A DNA stretch of 20,077 bases, taken from assembly GCA_902490315.1 (NCBI GenBank), contig CABUDK010000021.1, positions 1 through 20,077 of the forward strand, in the 5' to 3' direction. Below the pieces are notes generated by a model that saw nothing but the letters and a program-made list of their open reading frames with translations, had not been told where the DNA came from and searched no databases. Source of the DNA: an uncultured Porphyromonas sp. GTDB lineage: Bacteria > Bacteroidota > Bacteroidia > Bacteroidales > Porphyromonadaceae. Position numbers and translations under genes: made by a program. Shown piece after piece: positions 6,510 to 14,839 of the stretch; the stretch's first letter is position 1; the number at the start of each line of letters is the position of its first letter.

Positions 6510-9383
6510 TTATTCTTGGGCTGTCATGATCTTTCTCTGATCTCTATACTTGGAGGGAGATAAATCGCAGATGCTCTTGAAGGATCGAGAGAAGTTGGAG
6601 TAAGTATCGAAGCCACTTTGAAAGGCGATGTCTGAAAGGCTCATATCTGTGTCCTGATCCATCAGCTCACACGCCTTCCGTATCTTGAGCCGTAGTATAT
6701 AAGCAGAGGGAGCATAGCCCGTGAGTGCTTTCATCTTGCGATGTAGTTGCCGACTACTCATATACAAACTGGCGGCAATCTCCTCCACGTTGGTATTCTT
6801 ATTTAGTGTGATCTGCTGATCCACTATCGTAGACACTTTGGTCAGGAAGGTGATATCGGTCTCTTCTAGCTTAGTTGTTTCTGGCTCGTCCTCTTCTTGC
6901 CCCTTGATGACTATCTGAGCGAATTTCTGGCGTAGCGTCTTGCGACTATCGAGCAGTCGCTCTACCTGCATGCGCAGCTCTGTAGTGTTAAAGGGCTTAG
7001 TGAGATAGGCATCTGCTCCAGCCTCTATACCCTTGATGCGCTCTTCCTCGGAGACCTTTGCGGAGACGACGATGATCGGCATATGGTTTACAACCTCATT
7101 ACTGCGTATCTGTCGGCACAATTCTAGTCCATTGAGACCAGGCATCATCAAGTCAGTGATGATGATGTCTGGAACTAGCTCCACGGCTCTCTTGAAGCCC
7201 TTCTCTCCGTCTGTTGCATAGAATACGCTATAGTGATCCTCAAACTGAGATCCGATGTAGGAGGCTATGTCGTGGTTGTCCTCTATGATGAGCAGACGGC
7301 ATGGATCGTCTTGTTCACACTCACTATCTTCTAGATCGGTCTCTATATGTGGTAGCAGAGGCGTATTGGTCGCAGCAGATATGGTTTGCTGTGGAGTAGT
7401 TTGATCATTGATGATGGGCACGATGATGTGGAAGGTAGTTCCCTCACCAAGCTTGCTCTCGAGGGTGATCTGCCCTTTGGAAGCTTTGACGATCTGCTTG
7501 ACTAAAGCCAGCCCTATGCCTGTGCCAATGTACTTGGAGTCTCCTTCAGCTTGATAAAATGGCTCGAAGGCATGCTCCACGGTCTCGCTATCCATCCCAT
7601 GACCTGTATCGGCCACATCTATGTATATGGAGTCTTCGACACGCCATAAGGAGATGCTTATCTTGCCATGCGGAGGGGTGAACTTGAAGGCGTTGGAGAG
7701 CAGGTTGTTGAAGACCTTATTGACATAGTCTGGTACGAAGCTCATCTCTACCTGATCCTGGGGCTGGTAGATCAGCTCTATGTCTCGACTGAGAGCGTAG
7801 TCGCGATAGGAGTCGACGATCATAGCAATGTGTGCCGTGACATTACCTCGACAACTACGAGAGTCGCCTATTGAGGACTTGATCTTAGAGATGTCTAGCA
7901 GCTGGTTGATGAGCGTAAGCAGTCCCTGCCCTTGTCGCTCTATGCTTTTCGCCCGCTCTCTGATCTGCTCTGATTCCTCTTCTTGTAGCTCTTGACTCAA
8001 TCCTAAGATGATGGTCAGAGGCGTGCGAAACTCGTGGGTGATGTTGGTAAAGAAGTTCTCCCGCATAGAGGATATCCTCTTTAGCTTTTTATGGCTACGA
8101 CGTTGTATCCGCTGTATATAAAAGAAGATGCCTAGCCCTCCGAGGAGGAGGAGTCCTATGACGGTAAAGGTGATGTTTTCTAGATGTCGCTCTGCCCGCT
8201 CATGCTCTAGTCTGAGTTTCGCTTCATTTATCTTCCTGTTTTGGAAGCTTCGCTCAATGTTGAGACTAGTGTTTTGCATCCGATTGATCTTGTCCATATC
8301 TAAGCTGCTCTGCTTCATCTCGGTAGCCCGCTCGTAGGCATCTAGAGCTGCGCGCCAGTCGCTGTGACGCTTGTAGTACTTATAGTATAAGGTATAGATA
8401 TCGGCTAGGTGCTCCTTGTCTTCTATCTTCTCTGCATTGCTCCGTGCTTGATCGAGGTACTGCAGCATCTGAGCATCGTCTCGTGTAGCATTGTGTACGC
8501 TAGCTAGCGCTACGAGCAGGTTGAGCTTGTGCCACTCATCTCTAGAGTCTCGCATCAATTGGTAACCAGCCTCATATTCCTGAGCAGCTTTGTCATACTG
8601 CTGCGCTTGCTCATAGAGGGAGCCGAAATTAGAGTGGCAGAGAGCTATGCCTAGGGTACTCCCAGCCTTCTGGTTGGCCTCCATGGAGTACCTATAGTAC
8701 ACCCATGCAGAGTCTATCTCACCACGATGCTCGAAGATAGATCCTAGATTGGCATAGTTGATAGCCACCCCCACCATACTGCCCAGCTGCTGCTCTACGA
8801 GTAGTGCTTTGCGTAGAGCGCTGTCGGCACGCTCATAGTTGCCGAGCGTGAGATAGATGTTGCCCAGTCCATTGAGAGACTTTGCCTGATTCTTGATGGC
8901 GACAAAAGAGGTATCCGTAGTAACCTTGCAGAGGCTCCACGCCTGGTAGTGATACTCCTGAGCAATATCGAGGATACCCATCCTTCGGTAGTCTGTACCT
9001 ACATTATTCAGTGCTTGCACCCACTCCAGCGTGTCTAAGATAGATTCCGCCTGCTTCAAGCCTTCACTGTGTGTAGTTAGCGCCTTGTCAAAGTCACTCT
9101 CATTGCGAAACTTATCTCCCAACACTCTCAGAGCGACAATGCTCCCGAGGATGTCACCCTCACGCTCTAATCGCACCTGCAGTCTAGCAAGAGAGTCGAT
9201 GTCTCGTGTAGCCCGCACTAGGCTATCGGCAGCCTGACGCTCTGCAGCGGTAAATGTGATGGAGTCCCTCTGCTTGCAGGATGAGACAAGCAGACAAACG
9301 ACCAAGAGGAGAGACGATAGTATGCTTAGGGGCTCTCTTTTTTTTATCTTTATGGTACTTGCGATGGGGGCGTATAGTCTCAT
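6510..9383 (-). CDS. Hybrid two-component regulator: TPR sensor, histidine kinase, receiver, AraC-type DNA-binding domain
   Basis: A 957-residue one-protein phosphorelay. A hydrophobic N-terminus (19-34) ends in a lipobox-like LVSSC (Cys36). TPR-type helices fill about 80-360, a coiled segment 365-402 follows, and one transmembrane helix lies at 405-424. The HisKA domain has phospho-acceptor His450 (FFTNITHEFRTPL). The ATPase domain shows the N-box (NNLLSNAFKF, 559-568), DTGHG (592-596) and GTGIG (620-624). The receiver (about 695-810) has acidic residues at 701-702, phospho-acceptor Asp744 and Lys796. An AraC-family helix-turn-helix pair spans about 853-950. All key residues are present. TPRs are also used as the sensor in P. 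gingivalis FimS. It is directly upstream of the fimbrial operon on the same strand, so it is the likely regulator; its signal is unknown. No copy of the fimbrial direct repeat lies upstream of this gene, so autoregulation by that motif is unlikely. Confidence 0.92.
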   Translation of the reverse strand: MRLYAPIASTIKIKKREPLSILSSLLLVVCLLVSSCKQRDSITFTAAERQAADSLVRATRDIDSLARLQVRLEREGDILGSIVALRVLGDKFRNESDFDKALTTHSEGLKQAESILDTLEWVQALNNVGTDYRRMGILDIAQEYHYQAWSLCKVTTDTSFVAIKNQAKSLNGLGNIYLTLGNYERADSALRKALLVEQQLGSMVGVAINYANLGSIFEHRGEIDSAWVYYRYSMEANQKAGSTLGIALCHSNFGSLYEQAQQYDKAAQEYEAGYQLMRDSRDEWHKLNLLVALASVHNATRDDAQMLQYLDQARSNAEKIEDKEHLADIYTLYYKYYKRHSDWRAALDAYERATEMKQSSLDMDKINRMQNTSLNIERSFQNRKINEAKLRLEHERAERHLENITFTVIGLLLLGGLGIFFYIQRIQRRSHKKLKRISSMRENFFTNITHEFRTPLTIILGLSQELQEEESEQIRERAKSIERQGQGLLTLINQLLDISKIKSSIGDSRSCRGNVTAHIAMIVDSYRDYALSRDIELIYQPQDQVEMSFVPDYVNKVFNNLLSNAFKFTPPHGKISISLWRVEDSIYIDVADTGHGMDSETVEHAFEPFYQAEGDSKYIGTGIGLALVKQIVKASKGQITLESKLGEGTTFHIIVPIINDQTTPQQTISAATNTPLLPHIETDLEDSECEQDDPCRLLIIEDNHDIASYIGSQFEDHYSVFYATDGEKGFKRAVELVPDIIITDLMMPGLNGLELCRQIRSNEVVNHMPIIVVSAKVSEEERIKGIEAGADAYLTKPFNTTELRMQVERLLDSRKTLRQKFAQIVIKGQEEDEPETTKLEETDITFLTKVSTIVDQQITLNKNTNVEEIAASLYMSSRQLHRKMKALTGYAPSAYILRLKIRKACELMDQDTDMSLSDIAFQSGFDTYSNFSRSFKSICDLSPSKYRDQRKIMTAQE

Positions 9384-9394
9384 CTTGACGACTT

Positions 9395-9422
9395 TTAGGT
9401 CGTGTGGTTAGGTCGCGACCTA
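9395..9422. promoter_or_regulatory. Palindrome and direct repeat just upstream of the regulator start
   Basis: TAGGTCGCGACCTA (9409-9422) is a perfect 14-bp palindrome. The octamer TTAGGTCG occurs twice (9395-9402 and 9408-9415), 13 bp apart. The element begins 12 bp before the regulator's ATG. It could be an operator or a structured leader; I could not place a good TAnnTTTG promoter in this 224-bp gap. Confidence 0.35.
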
Positions 9423-9559
9423 TTTGCATACAGAGGTAAACAAAAAAAGGTATGCGCAGAAACGTTCCTACGTACCAATATCCTATACGTGGAGATGATA
9501 CACAAGTGATAGCCCTTGAGATCGTAACGTGGCTAAGCCGTCTCAAGAGAGCTTTGTAT

Positions 9560-9592
9560 GCAAAAGAACAACAAACCGCAAGCTTCTTTTGC
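9560..9592 (-). terminator. Candidate terminator hairpin after tgt
   Basis: GCAAAAGAA (9560-9568) and TTCTTTTGC (9584-9592) form a perfect 9-bp inverted repeat with a 15-base loop, starting 15 bases after the tgt stop codon on the transcribed strand. The right arm in the RNA is U-rich (UUCUUUUGC), but no separate U-run follows. Confidence 0.5.
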
Positions 9593-9607
9593 CTATGAGG
9601 AGATGGA

Positions 9608-10738
9608 CTATAAGCGGCGGGTGAGGGCGGGTAGGACACTACGCATCCAGTCGGTGTAGTCGCCTGCGACGATGTGGTCGTGCGCCTGGTTGACTAGGTC
9701 GAGGTAGAAGGCGATGTTGTGGATACTGGCTAGTGTGAGCCCCGTGATCTCCTGCGCCTTAAAGAGGTGGTAGAGGTAAGCGCGGGTATAGCGGTGGTCG
9801 GTCGATGCGGTGCCCTCGGGGTCTATCGGCTCGTGACAGGTGCGCCACTTGGCATTGCGTATGTTGATGGTGCCTTGCCAGGTGAAGAGCTGCCCATTGC
9901 GGGCGTTGCGTGTGGGCATGATGCAGTCAAACATGTCGACTCCACGTGCGATGCCCTCTAGTATGTTGGCTGGCGTACCGACGCCCATGAGGTAGCGTGG
10001 CTTATCCTTGGGGAGGATGCTATTGGTCAGCTCGATCATCTCGTACATCTTGTCGGTAGGCTCGCCGACGGCTAGTCCACCGATAGCATTGCCTGGGGCG
10101 CCTAGCGAAGCTATATGCTCAGCGGCTCGACGTCTTAGGTCGGGGTAGACACATCCCTGCACGATCGGAAAGAGCGCCTGCTCGTAGCCATAGAGAGGCG
10201 GTGTATGCTCGAGGTGCTTGATGCAGCGGTCTAGCCACTGCTCGGTGGTGTCTAGCGACTGCTTGGCATAGGCGTAGCTGGCATCGCCTGGGCAACACTC
10301 GTCAAACGCCATCATAATGTCAGCCCCTATGGCGCGTTCGATCTCCATAACCCGCTCGGGGGTGAAGAGGTGCCTGGAGCCGTCGATGTGCGAGGCGAAG
10401 GTGACACCCTCGGGGGTGATGCGTCGCATGGCTGCTAGTGAGAAGACTTGGTAGCCGCCACTATCAGTTAAGATGGGCTTGCTCCATGTACCAAAGCGGT
10501 GCAGACCTCCTACCTCTTTGAGTATCTCTATGCCAGGACGTAAGTAGAGGTGGTAAGTATTGCCGAGGATGATCCGTGCATCGGTCTCCTGCTCCATCTG
10601 CTCCATCGTGACCGCCTTGATGGCTCCCGCGGTACCCACAGGCATGAAGACGGGGGTCTGTATATCTCCGTGGGCGGTCTTAATGACTCCAGTGCGTGCG
10701 TCGCTATGGGGGCAAGTATGATCTATGGTGAACTGCAT
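9608..10738 (-). CDS. tgt: tRNA-guanine transglycosylase (queuosine pathway), lacking the zinc-site cysteines
   Basis: A 376-residue enzyme of normal length that exchanges guanine 34 in tRNAs with GUN anticodons for preQ1. Visible motifs are LTDSGGYQVFSL with Asp92 (substrate-binding aspartate), FDECCPG (145-151), the GGLAVGE loop (220-226), MGVGTP (251-256) and DMFDCIMPTRNARNG, with nucleophile Asp271 in FDC. In characterised bacterial Tgt, zinc is held by three Cys in a CxCxxC run plus a distant His. Here the gap-free aligned segment reads DPEGTASTDHRY (306-317), so the Cys positions are Gly309, Ala311 and Asp314, while the His (340) remains. The catalytic core is intact. From memory, other Bacteroidota Tgt proteins are similar, so this is probably a lineage trait. 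It is last in the run of genes, 20 bp after the DUF3078 gene. Confidence 0.95.
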   Translation of the reverse strand: MQFTIDHTCPHSDARTGVIKTAHGDIQTPVFMPVGTAGAIKAVTMEQMEQETDARIILGNTYHLYLRPGIEILKEVGGLHRFGTWSKPILTDSGGYQVFSLAAMRRITPEGVTFASHIDGSRHLFTPERVMEIERAIGADIMMAFDECCPGDASYAYAKQSLDTTEQWLDRCIKHLEHTPPLYGYEQALFPIVQGCVYPDLRRRAAEHIASLGAPGNAIGGLAVGEPTDKMYEMIELTNSILPKDKPRYLMGVGTPANILEGIARGVDMFDCIMPTRNARNGQLFTWQGTINIRNAKWRTCHEPIDPEGTASTDHRYTRAYLYHLFKAQEITGLTLASIHNIAFYLDLVNQAHDHIVAGDYTDWMRSVLPALTRRL

Positions 10739-10758
10739 AGTGCCAGTGTGGGGGAGGA

Positions 10759-12144
10759 TTAAATCTTTAGGTCAAAGCCGATGGTCAGCATCTCGTAGAT
10801 CTGTAGGCGAGATCTATTCTCAGGGGTGAGCGGTACGGCATCGTCGTAGCGTAGCAAGACGTTGACACGTGTGGAGATGTAGCGACTGAAGGCGAAGACG
10901 AGGGAGTTCTCAAACTCCGTCTCGATACGCTTGTAGCTAGTATTGTAGTAGAGTCGTGACTCCCAAGCGAAGGTGTCGGTGAAGTCCCAGATCATATTGG
11001 CGCGCAGCATAGAGCCGATGGCGCTATAGATGTTTTTACCCTGCTCAAAGCCGTGTCGGGTCATATCTATATCCTTGCGTGCGGACCACTTGAAGTCATA
11101 GGCAAGGGGAGCGATGTTGAGATCGAGTCTGAAGCGACGACCGTAGTAGGTCTTGGACTTGTTGTCTACGACCCACTTCATACCGAGACCAGCAGTGAGT
11201 GTGAGTGGCGAGGCAAAGGCGGAGTAAAGCACCGTCTTGTCTTCTGACCACTGCTCGAAAGCTTGTGTGCGAGCCTCTACGTCTAGTGAGTAGTACCACC
11301 CCTTGAAGGCCTTGATACCTAAGTTGCTACGTAGGCGTAGGAGGTCGTCAGATACATTGTATCCTTGGAGCGAGTCACGTATCTCGGCATTGAGTCCGAG
11401 GCGCCACTCTAGCTCGTTGAGCCAGTTGACCTTGTCCTTTTCGTAACTGAGGCGGAGGAGCTGCTTGCTGTGGAGTGCGAGGGCGCTGTTACCCCCTTTG
11501 TGCCAGTTGGGCGAGATGTAGGTTTGGCTAAACTGTATGTTGCTCTCTAGTCCTGGGAACCAGTACTTTCTGCCTAACGTCACCCCGTGGAGCTGATCTG
11601 ACACGTCAACGCCTGAAAAAGGAGTGTCGACGGCTGCTGCGATGACAGGCTTCGAGCTCCCGACAGTGGTTATATCTATGCGGTGTGCTAGTAGGTCTCC
11701 CTCTCGCCGTGTGATGAGTGCGGGGGAGGCAAGCTTAAGTTGATTGACGCTTTGCAAGCTACGTTCATAGTATTGCTGTAGGATGGGTAGCTGTAGCTCT
11801 TTTCCTTGCAATGCTGTGGCGAGTGGATCGCTTTTGCTTACTAAGCTGGGTACTAGATCTATGGATATCTCGGAGCTCTTGACACTGGGGAAAACGTTTA
11901 CAGCCGACGAAAGGGGGGCTTGTATCAGTAGGGTGGTGGGGAGTACCTCTTTGGGTAGTGGTGCTACGGGATTAGCGCGGTTGAGGAGATACTGTACCTT
12001 GAGCGTCGTTAGCTCGACGGCTGGTGCCGTAACGCTATCAGTATCGCTCTGAATGTCTGCAGAGAGAGACGTTTGCGCCACTAAGTGGTATGACCCAATG
12101 AGGGCGATGAGTGATAATAGTAAGGTAAAGCGATAGTGATGCAT
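10759..12144 (-). CDS. DUF3078-family outer-membrane protein
   Basis: A 461-residue protein with a signal peptide (about 1-23, ending YHLVAQ), a low-complexity N-terminal third (25-160), and then a barrel-like half rich in amphipathic strands. The DUF3078 hallmark is clear: NIQFSQTYISPNWHKGGNSA (202-221) with the WxxGGNS core at Trp214. The C-terminal part has paired aromatic strands typical of outer-membrane barrels, but it ends in FDLKI rather than a terminal Phe. The long N-terminal extension before the conserved domain is longer than I expect for the family, which is an impression I could not check. Function is unknown. It is 72 bp after priA and 20 bp before tgt, probably in the same transcript. 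Confidence 0.82.
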   Translation of the reverse strand: MHHYRFTLLLSLIALIGSYHLVAQTSLSADIQSDTDSVTAPAVELTTLKVQYLLNRANPVAPLPKEVLPTTLLIQAPLSSAVNVFPSVKSSEISIDLVPSLVSKSDPLATALQGKELQLPILQQYYERSLQSVNQLKLASPALITRREGDLLAHRIDITTVGSSKPVIAAAVDTPFSGVDVSDQLHGVTLGRKYWFPGLESNIQFSQTYISPNWHKGGNSALALHSKQLLRLSYEKDKVNWLNELEWRLGLNAEIRDSLQGYNVSDDLLRLRSNLGIKAFKGWYYSLDVEARTQAFEQWSEDKTVLYSAFASPLTLTAGLGMKWVVDNKSKTYYGRRFRLDLNIAPLAYDFKWSARKDIDMTRHGFEQGKNIYSAIGSMLRANMIWDFTDTFAWESRLYYNTSYKRIETEFENSLVFAFSRYISTRVNVLLRYDDAVPLTPENRSRLQIYEMLTIGFDLKI

Positions 12145-12216
12145 GGAATACTATTCAGGAAACTCTAATGGGTAATAAGACTTCACGATTAAGTTGAGTG
12201 ACTGGCTCGTCATCTG

Positions 12217-14814
12217 CTAGAGAGGGTCTACGTCGCAGTAGATCTGTACCCTCCGAGCTTGGATAGCACTCTTCTGTACCGTGGAGATAGTATGAGAAAT
12301 CTGTCTTCGCACCTCCCGCCAAGGACTAGAGGAGCGAATTCTCATGCAAATATAGCGAATATGGCGCATACGTACCCAAGAGACGTAGGGCGCATTGGGC
12401 TCAGAGGCTTGCCAGAGTGGCTGAAACGGATCCGCCTGCATCGCTCGTGCTAGCGCAGCTGCGGTGTAGCAGACATCTCCCTCGGAGGCTCCTCGTATGT
12501 AAACGTAGATGAGGCGCACATAGGGGGGAAAGCGGAGGTACTCACGCTCTGCCAGCTCGCCTATACCATAAGGCTCTGCCGTGTCACCGCCCTGCAGGCT
12601 ATCGAGGAGGGGTGTGTCGGTCTGGTAGCTCTGTATGTAGAGCTGCGCTGAGGGGTAGTTGCTCCCGAAGCGACTGAGTGCGGCATAGGCCCGCTCGTTG
12701 GCTCTGAAGTCATCGCCCACGATCAGCTGGTCTAGATTTGCCAAGCCAATGAGCCCTACATTGCGGATGGCATCTAGATAGATAAGACTTGAGGTGCCGA
12801 CCAGTATGGCGGGTTCGTCGCTACGAATCAGCTGACGCATCCGTTGCTGCGCCTCCTTATTATAGTATTGCGAGGCACTGAGCTCTAGGATGTGAACCTC
12901 TGTCGGGATGAAGAGCGTGAGCTCCTCGGCGATACGCTCTACACCGTAGCCCTGTATGCTAAAGGCTCCCCGGCTGTTGTCTATCGCAACTTCTGTTTTG
13001 TCTAGAGGAACCTGGTCACTCTGATGACAATGGGGACAGATGCGAGGAGCAGACGCTGTGAAGCCGCAGTAGCTACAGCTGACGCTCTGTGTGGACTTGT
13101 GGTAGACCAGTCCTACATCGCAGTTGGGACACTGGAGCGTCTTCTGACAATGTCTACAGACAAGGTGCGGAGCGTAGCCCCGACGATTGAGTAGGAGGAT
13201 GCTTTTGCGTCCCGCTTGGCACTGCTCTAGGAGGGCTTTGCGTAGCTCGATGGAGAGCATTTGTCCCCATGGGAGCTTGCCCTGCTTGCGCTGTAGGGAT
13301 AGGTCGATCAGCTCGAAGGGGCGTGGTGCTCTTGGGGTGTTCGGTGCACTGAGGTCATTGAGTGAGCGGTAGTATCCCCGCTCTACGTTGTATAGTGCCT
13401 CGGCAGAGGGGGCAACGGTAGTCAGTAGGAGAGGCGTCTGGCTGCTCTTGCAGGCGACGACAGTCAGGTCACGCGCATGATAGCGTGGGGCAGGCTCGGA
13501 CTGCTTGTAGCGACTACTCTCCTCGTCGGTGACGATGACGAGATCACAGCGTGAGAGCGGTAGAAGACAGCCCATACGAGAGGTGAGGACGATGAGTCCA
13601 CGCTCTCGGTGTGTCAGCCCGAGGAGTCTAGCACGGAGCGCCATCCGCTCAGCGTCTGTCGTGGAGGAGCTGTAGAGGACTAGATCGAAGGGCGTCGCCT
13701 GTCGTCTCTCTCTGCTGCTCCTGGCTAGTTGCTGCAGGGCACTATAGAGAAGGCTTTGGTCAAAGAGAAAGAGCTGTGGCACGTAGATAGTTACCTGTGC
13801 TGCAGGGTTGCGCTGGAGCATCTGCTCGACCATCGAGACGACCAGTTCTATTTGCTCTTCATTGCTTGCCGCTTGGTAGAGTACGGGTTTGGTCGTTTCG
13901 CCGATGAGACTCTCGAAGAGCTGACTCTGTCGCTGCTCTCCAGCTGCTGAGGCGGTGCGCTGTGCTGTGGGGCGTATGAGCGGATCGGCGAGTGTTGCCG
14001 TCTCTCGTAGTACGCCTCGCTTGATGAGCGTACGGAGTGTGGCCTGCCGATTGGTGTCTCTCCCGACGAGTGTCTCTCGGAGTAGAGGCGTGTCGAGTGG
14101 TAGCTCATGCTGGTAGAGGAGGTCTATCAGCTGCTCTACCATAGCTCTCTGTGCCTTGGCGCGGGAGAGGCTCTCGACAAGTTCGCTGAGTGCCTCCTCG
14201 GAGCATAGCTCCTCAAAAAACTGCACGGCTGGTGAGCCGACCTGCACAGAGCGGCTGTAACGTGGTATAGACTCACTACCGATGAGTACACCAGCGTGCA
14301 GGAGTCGATCTATCTCAGGATAGATGCGGTCGCCAAGGATCTTCGCCAGCTTGCTCACCTTCGCCTGATGCCCTCGCATGGAGAGCAGCTCACAGCGTAT
14401 CTCTTCCGATAGTTCGGTCGCTTTGTAGTCGGTCGCTTGATCGCCCTCGGCCGTTTCGTCAGGCTCTCGCCACGCCACCTGCGTCTCACTGGAGGGTAGG
14501 TAGCTACTCGGTATAGCTGCGGTGAGCCAGGCTCCCAGCGAACAGATGTAATAGGCGGCTCCCCAGCGCCAGAGGTCTATCTCCCTAGAGGTCACGATCG
14601 CCTCACGATCGGGTAGGGCTATAATAGACTTCAGCTGACCGAGAGGTCTGTCCGACTCCTCGATCAGCTGAGATATGATAGCGTAATAGTAGCGCTTACT
14701 GCCAAACTGCACTAGCGCACGCATGCCGACCCTCGCCTGTTCACACAGCGCCTCGGGTACACGATAAGTGTACTCCTCCTCGAGGGCTAGGGGTAGGATG
14801 ATGCGAGCCAGCAT
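12217..14814 (-). CDS. priA: PriA-like primosomal protein N' with degenerate helicase motifs
   Basis: An 865-residue protein with full PriA architecture: the 3'-DNA-end-binding domain (1-105, RIILPLALEEEYTYRVPEAL), a winged-helix region, a helicase-like core (about 305-735) and a C-terminal domain. The zinc module is complete, with Cys553/556, 562/565, 580/583 and 593/596 after LLLNRRGYAPHLVCRHC. The motor is not: the Walker A site (normally GVTGSGKTE) reads YQAASNEEQ (313-321), DEEH reads DEES (430-433), the motif III region reads TTVAPSAEA, motif V (GTQM..KG.DF) reads GTSSLIYLDAI (673-683), and motif VI (QVAGRAGR) is replaced by SRFGSN (714-719). Non-motor landmarks such as RYKQSEPAPRYHARD and DFRANERAY persist. 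ATP-dependent unwinding is therefore unlikely; a structural role in replication restart fits better. Actinobacterial PriA lacks helicase motifs too. It lies 25 bp after nfnB. Confidence 0.9.
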   Translation of the reverse strand: MLARIILPLALEEEYTYRVPEALCEQARVGMRALVQFGSKRYYYAIISQLIEESDRPLGQLKSIIALPDREAIVTSREIDLWRWGAAYYICSLGAWLTAAIPSSYLPSSETQVAWREPDETAEGDQATDYKATELSEEIRCELLSMRGHQAKVSKLAKILGDRIYPEIDRLLHAGVLIGSESIPRYSRSVQVGSPAVQFFEELCSEEALSELVESLSRAKAQRAMVEQLIDLLYQHELPLDTPLLRETLVGRDTNRQATLRTLIKRGVLRETATLADPLIRPTAQRTASAAGEQRQSQLFESLIGETTKPVLYQAASNEEQIELVVSMVEQMLQRNPAAQVTIYVPQLFLFDQSLLYSALQQLARSSRERRQATPFDLVLYSSSTTDAERMALRARLLGLTHRERGLIVLTSRMGCLLPLSRCDLVIVTDEESSRYKQSEPAPRYHARDLTVVACKSSQTPLLLTTVAPSAEALYNVERGYYRSLNDLSAPNTPRAPRPFELIDLSLQRKQGKLPWGQMLSIELRKALLEQCQAGRKSILLLNRRGYAPHLVCRHCQKTLQCPNCDVGLVYHKSTQSVSCSYCGFTASAPRICPHCHQSDQVPLDKTEVAIDNSRGAFSIQGYGVERIAEELTLFIPTEVHILELSASQYYNKEAQQRMRQLIRSDEPAILVGTSSLIYLDAIRNVGLIGLANLDQLIVGDDFRANERAYAALSRFGSNYPSAQLYIQSYQTDTPLLDSLQGGDTAEPYGIGELAEREYLRFPPYVRLIYVYIRGASEGDVCYTAAALARAMQADPFQPLWQASEPNAPYVSWVRMRHIRYICMRIRSSSPWREVRRQISHTISTVQKSAIQARRVQIYCDVDPL

Positions 14815-14839
14815 AGGCAGAGCTACTGGCTATGCTGAG

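Noticed and set aside
9223..9639. 138-codon minus-strand open frame between the regulator and tgt
   Set aside because: It overlaps the ends of both genes in another frame and its translation (many Arg, Ser, Pro) looks like out-of-frame readthrough.
12217..14814. Reading priA as a frameshifted pseudogene
   Set aside because: The frame is uninterrupted, all domains are in order, and losses are confined to motor motifs, which fits specialised loss of function better than random decay.
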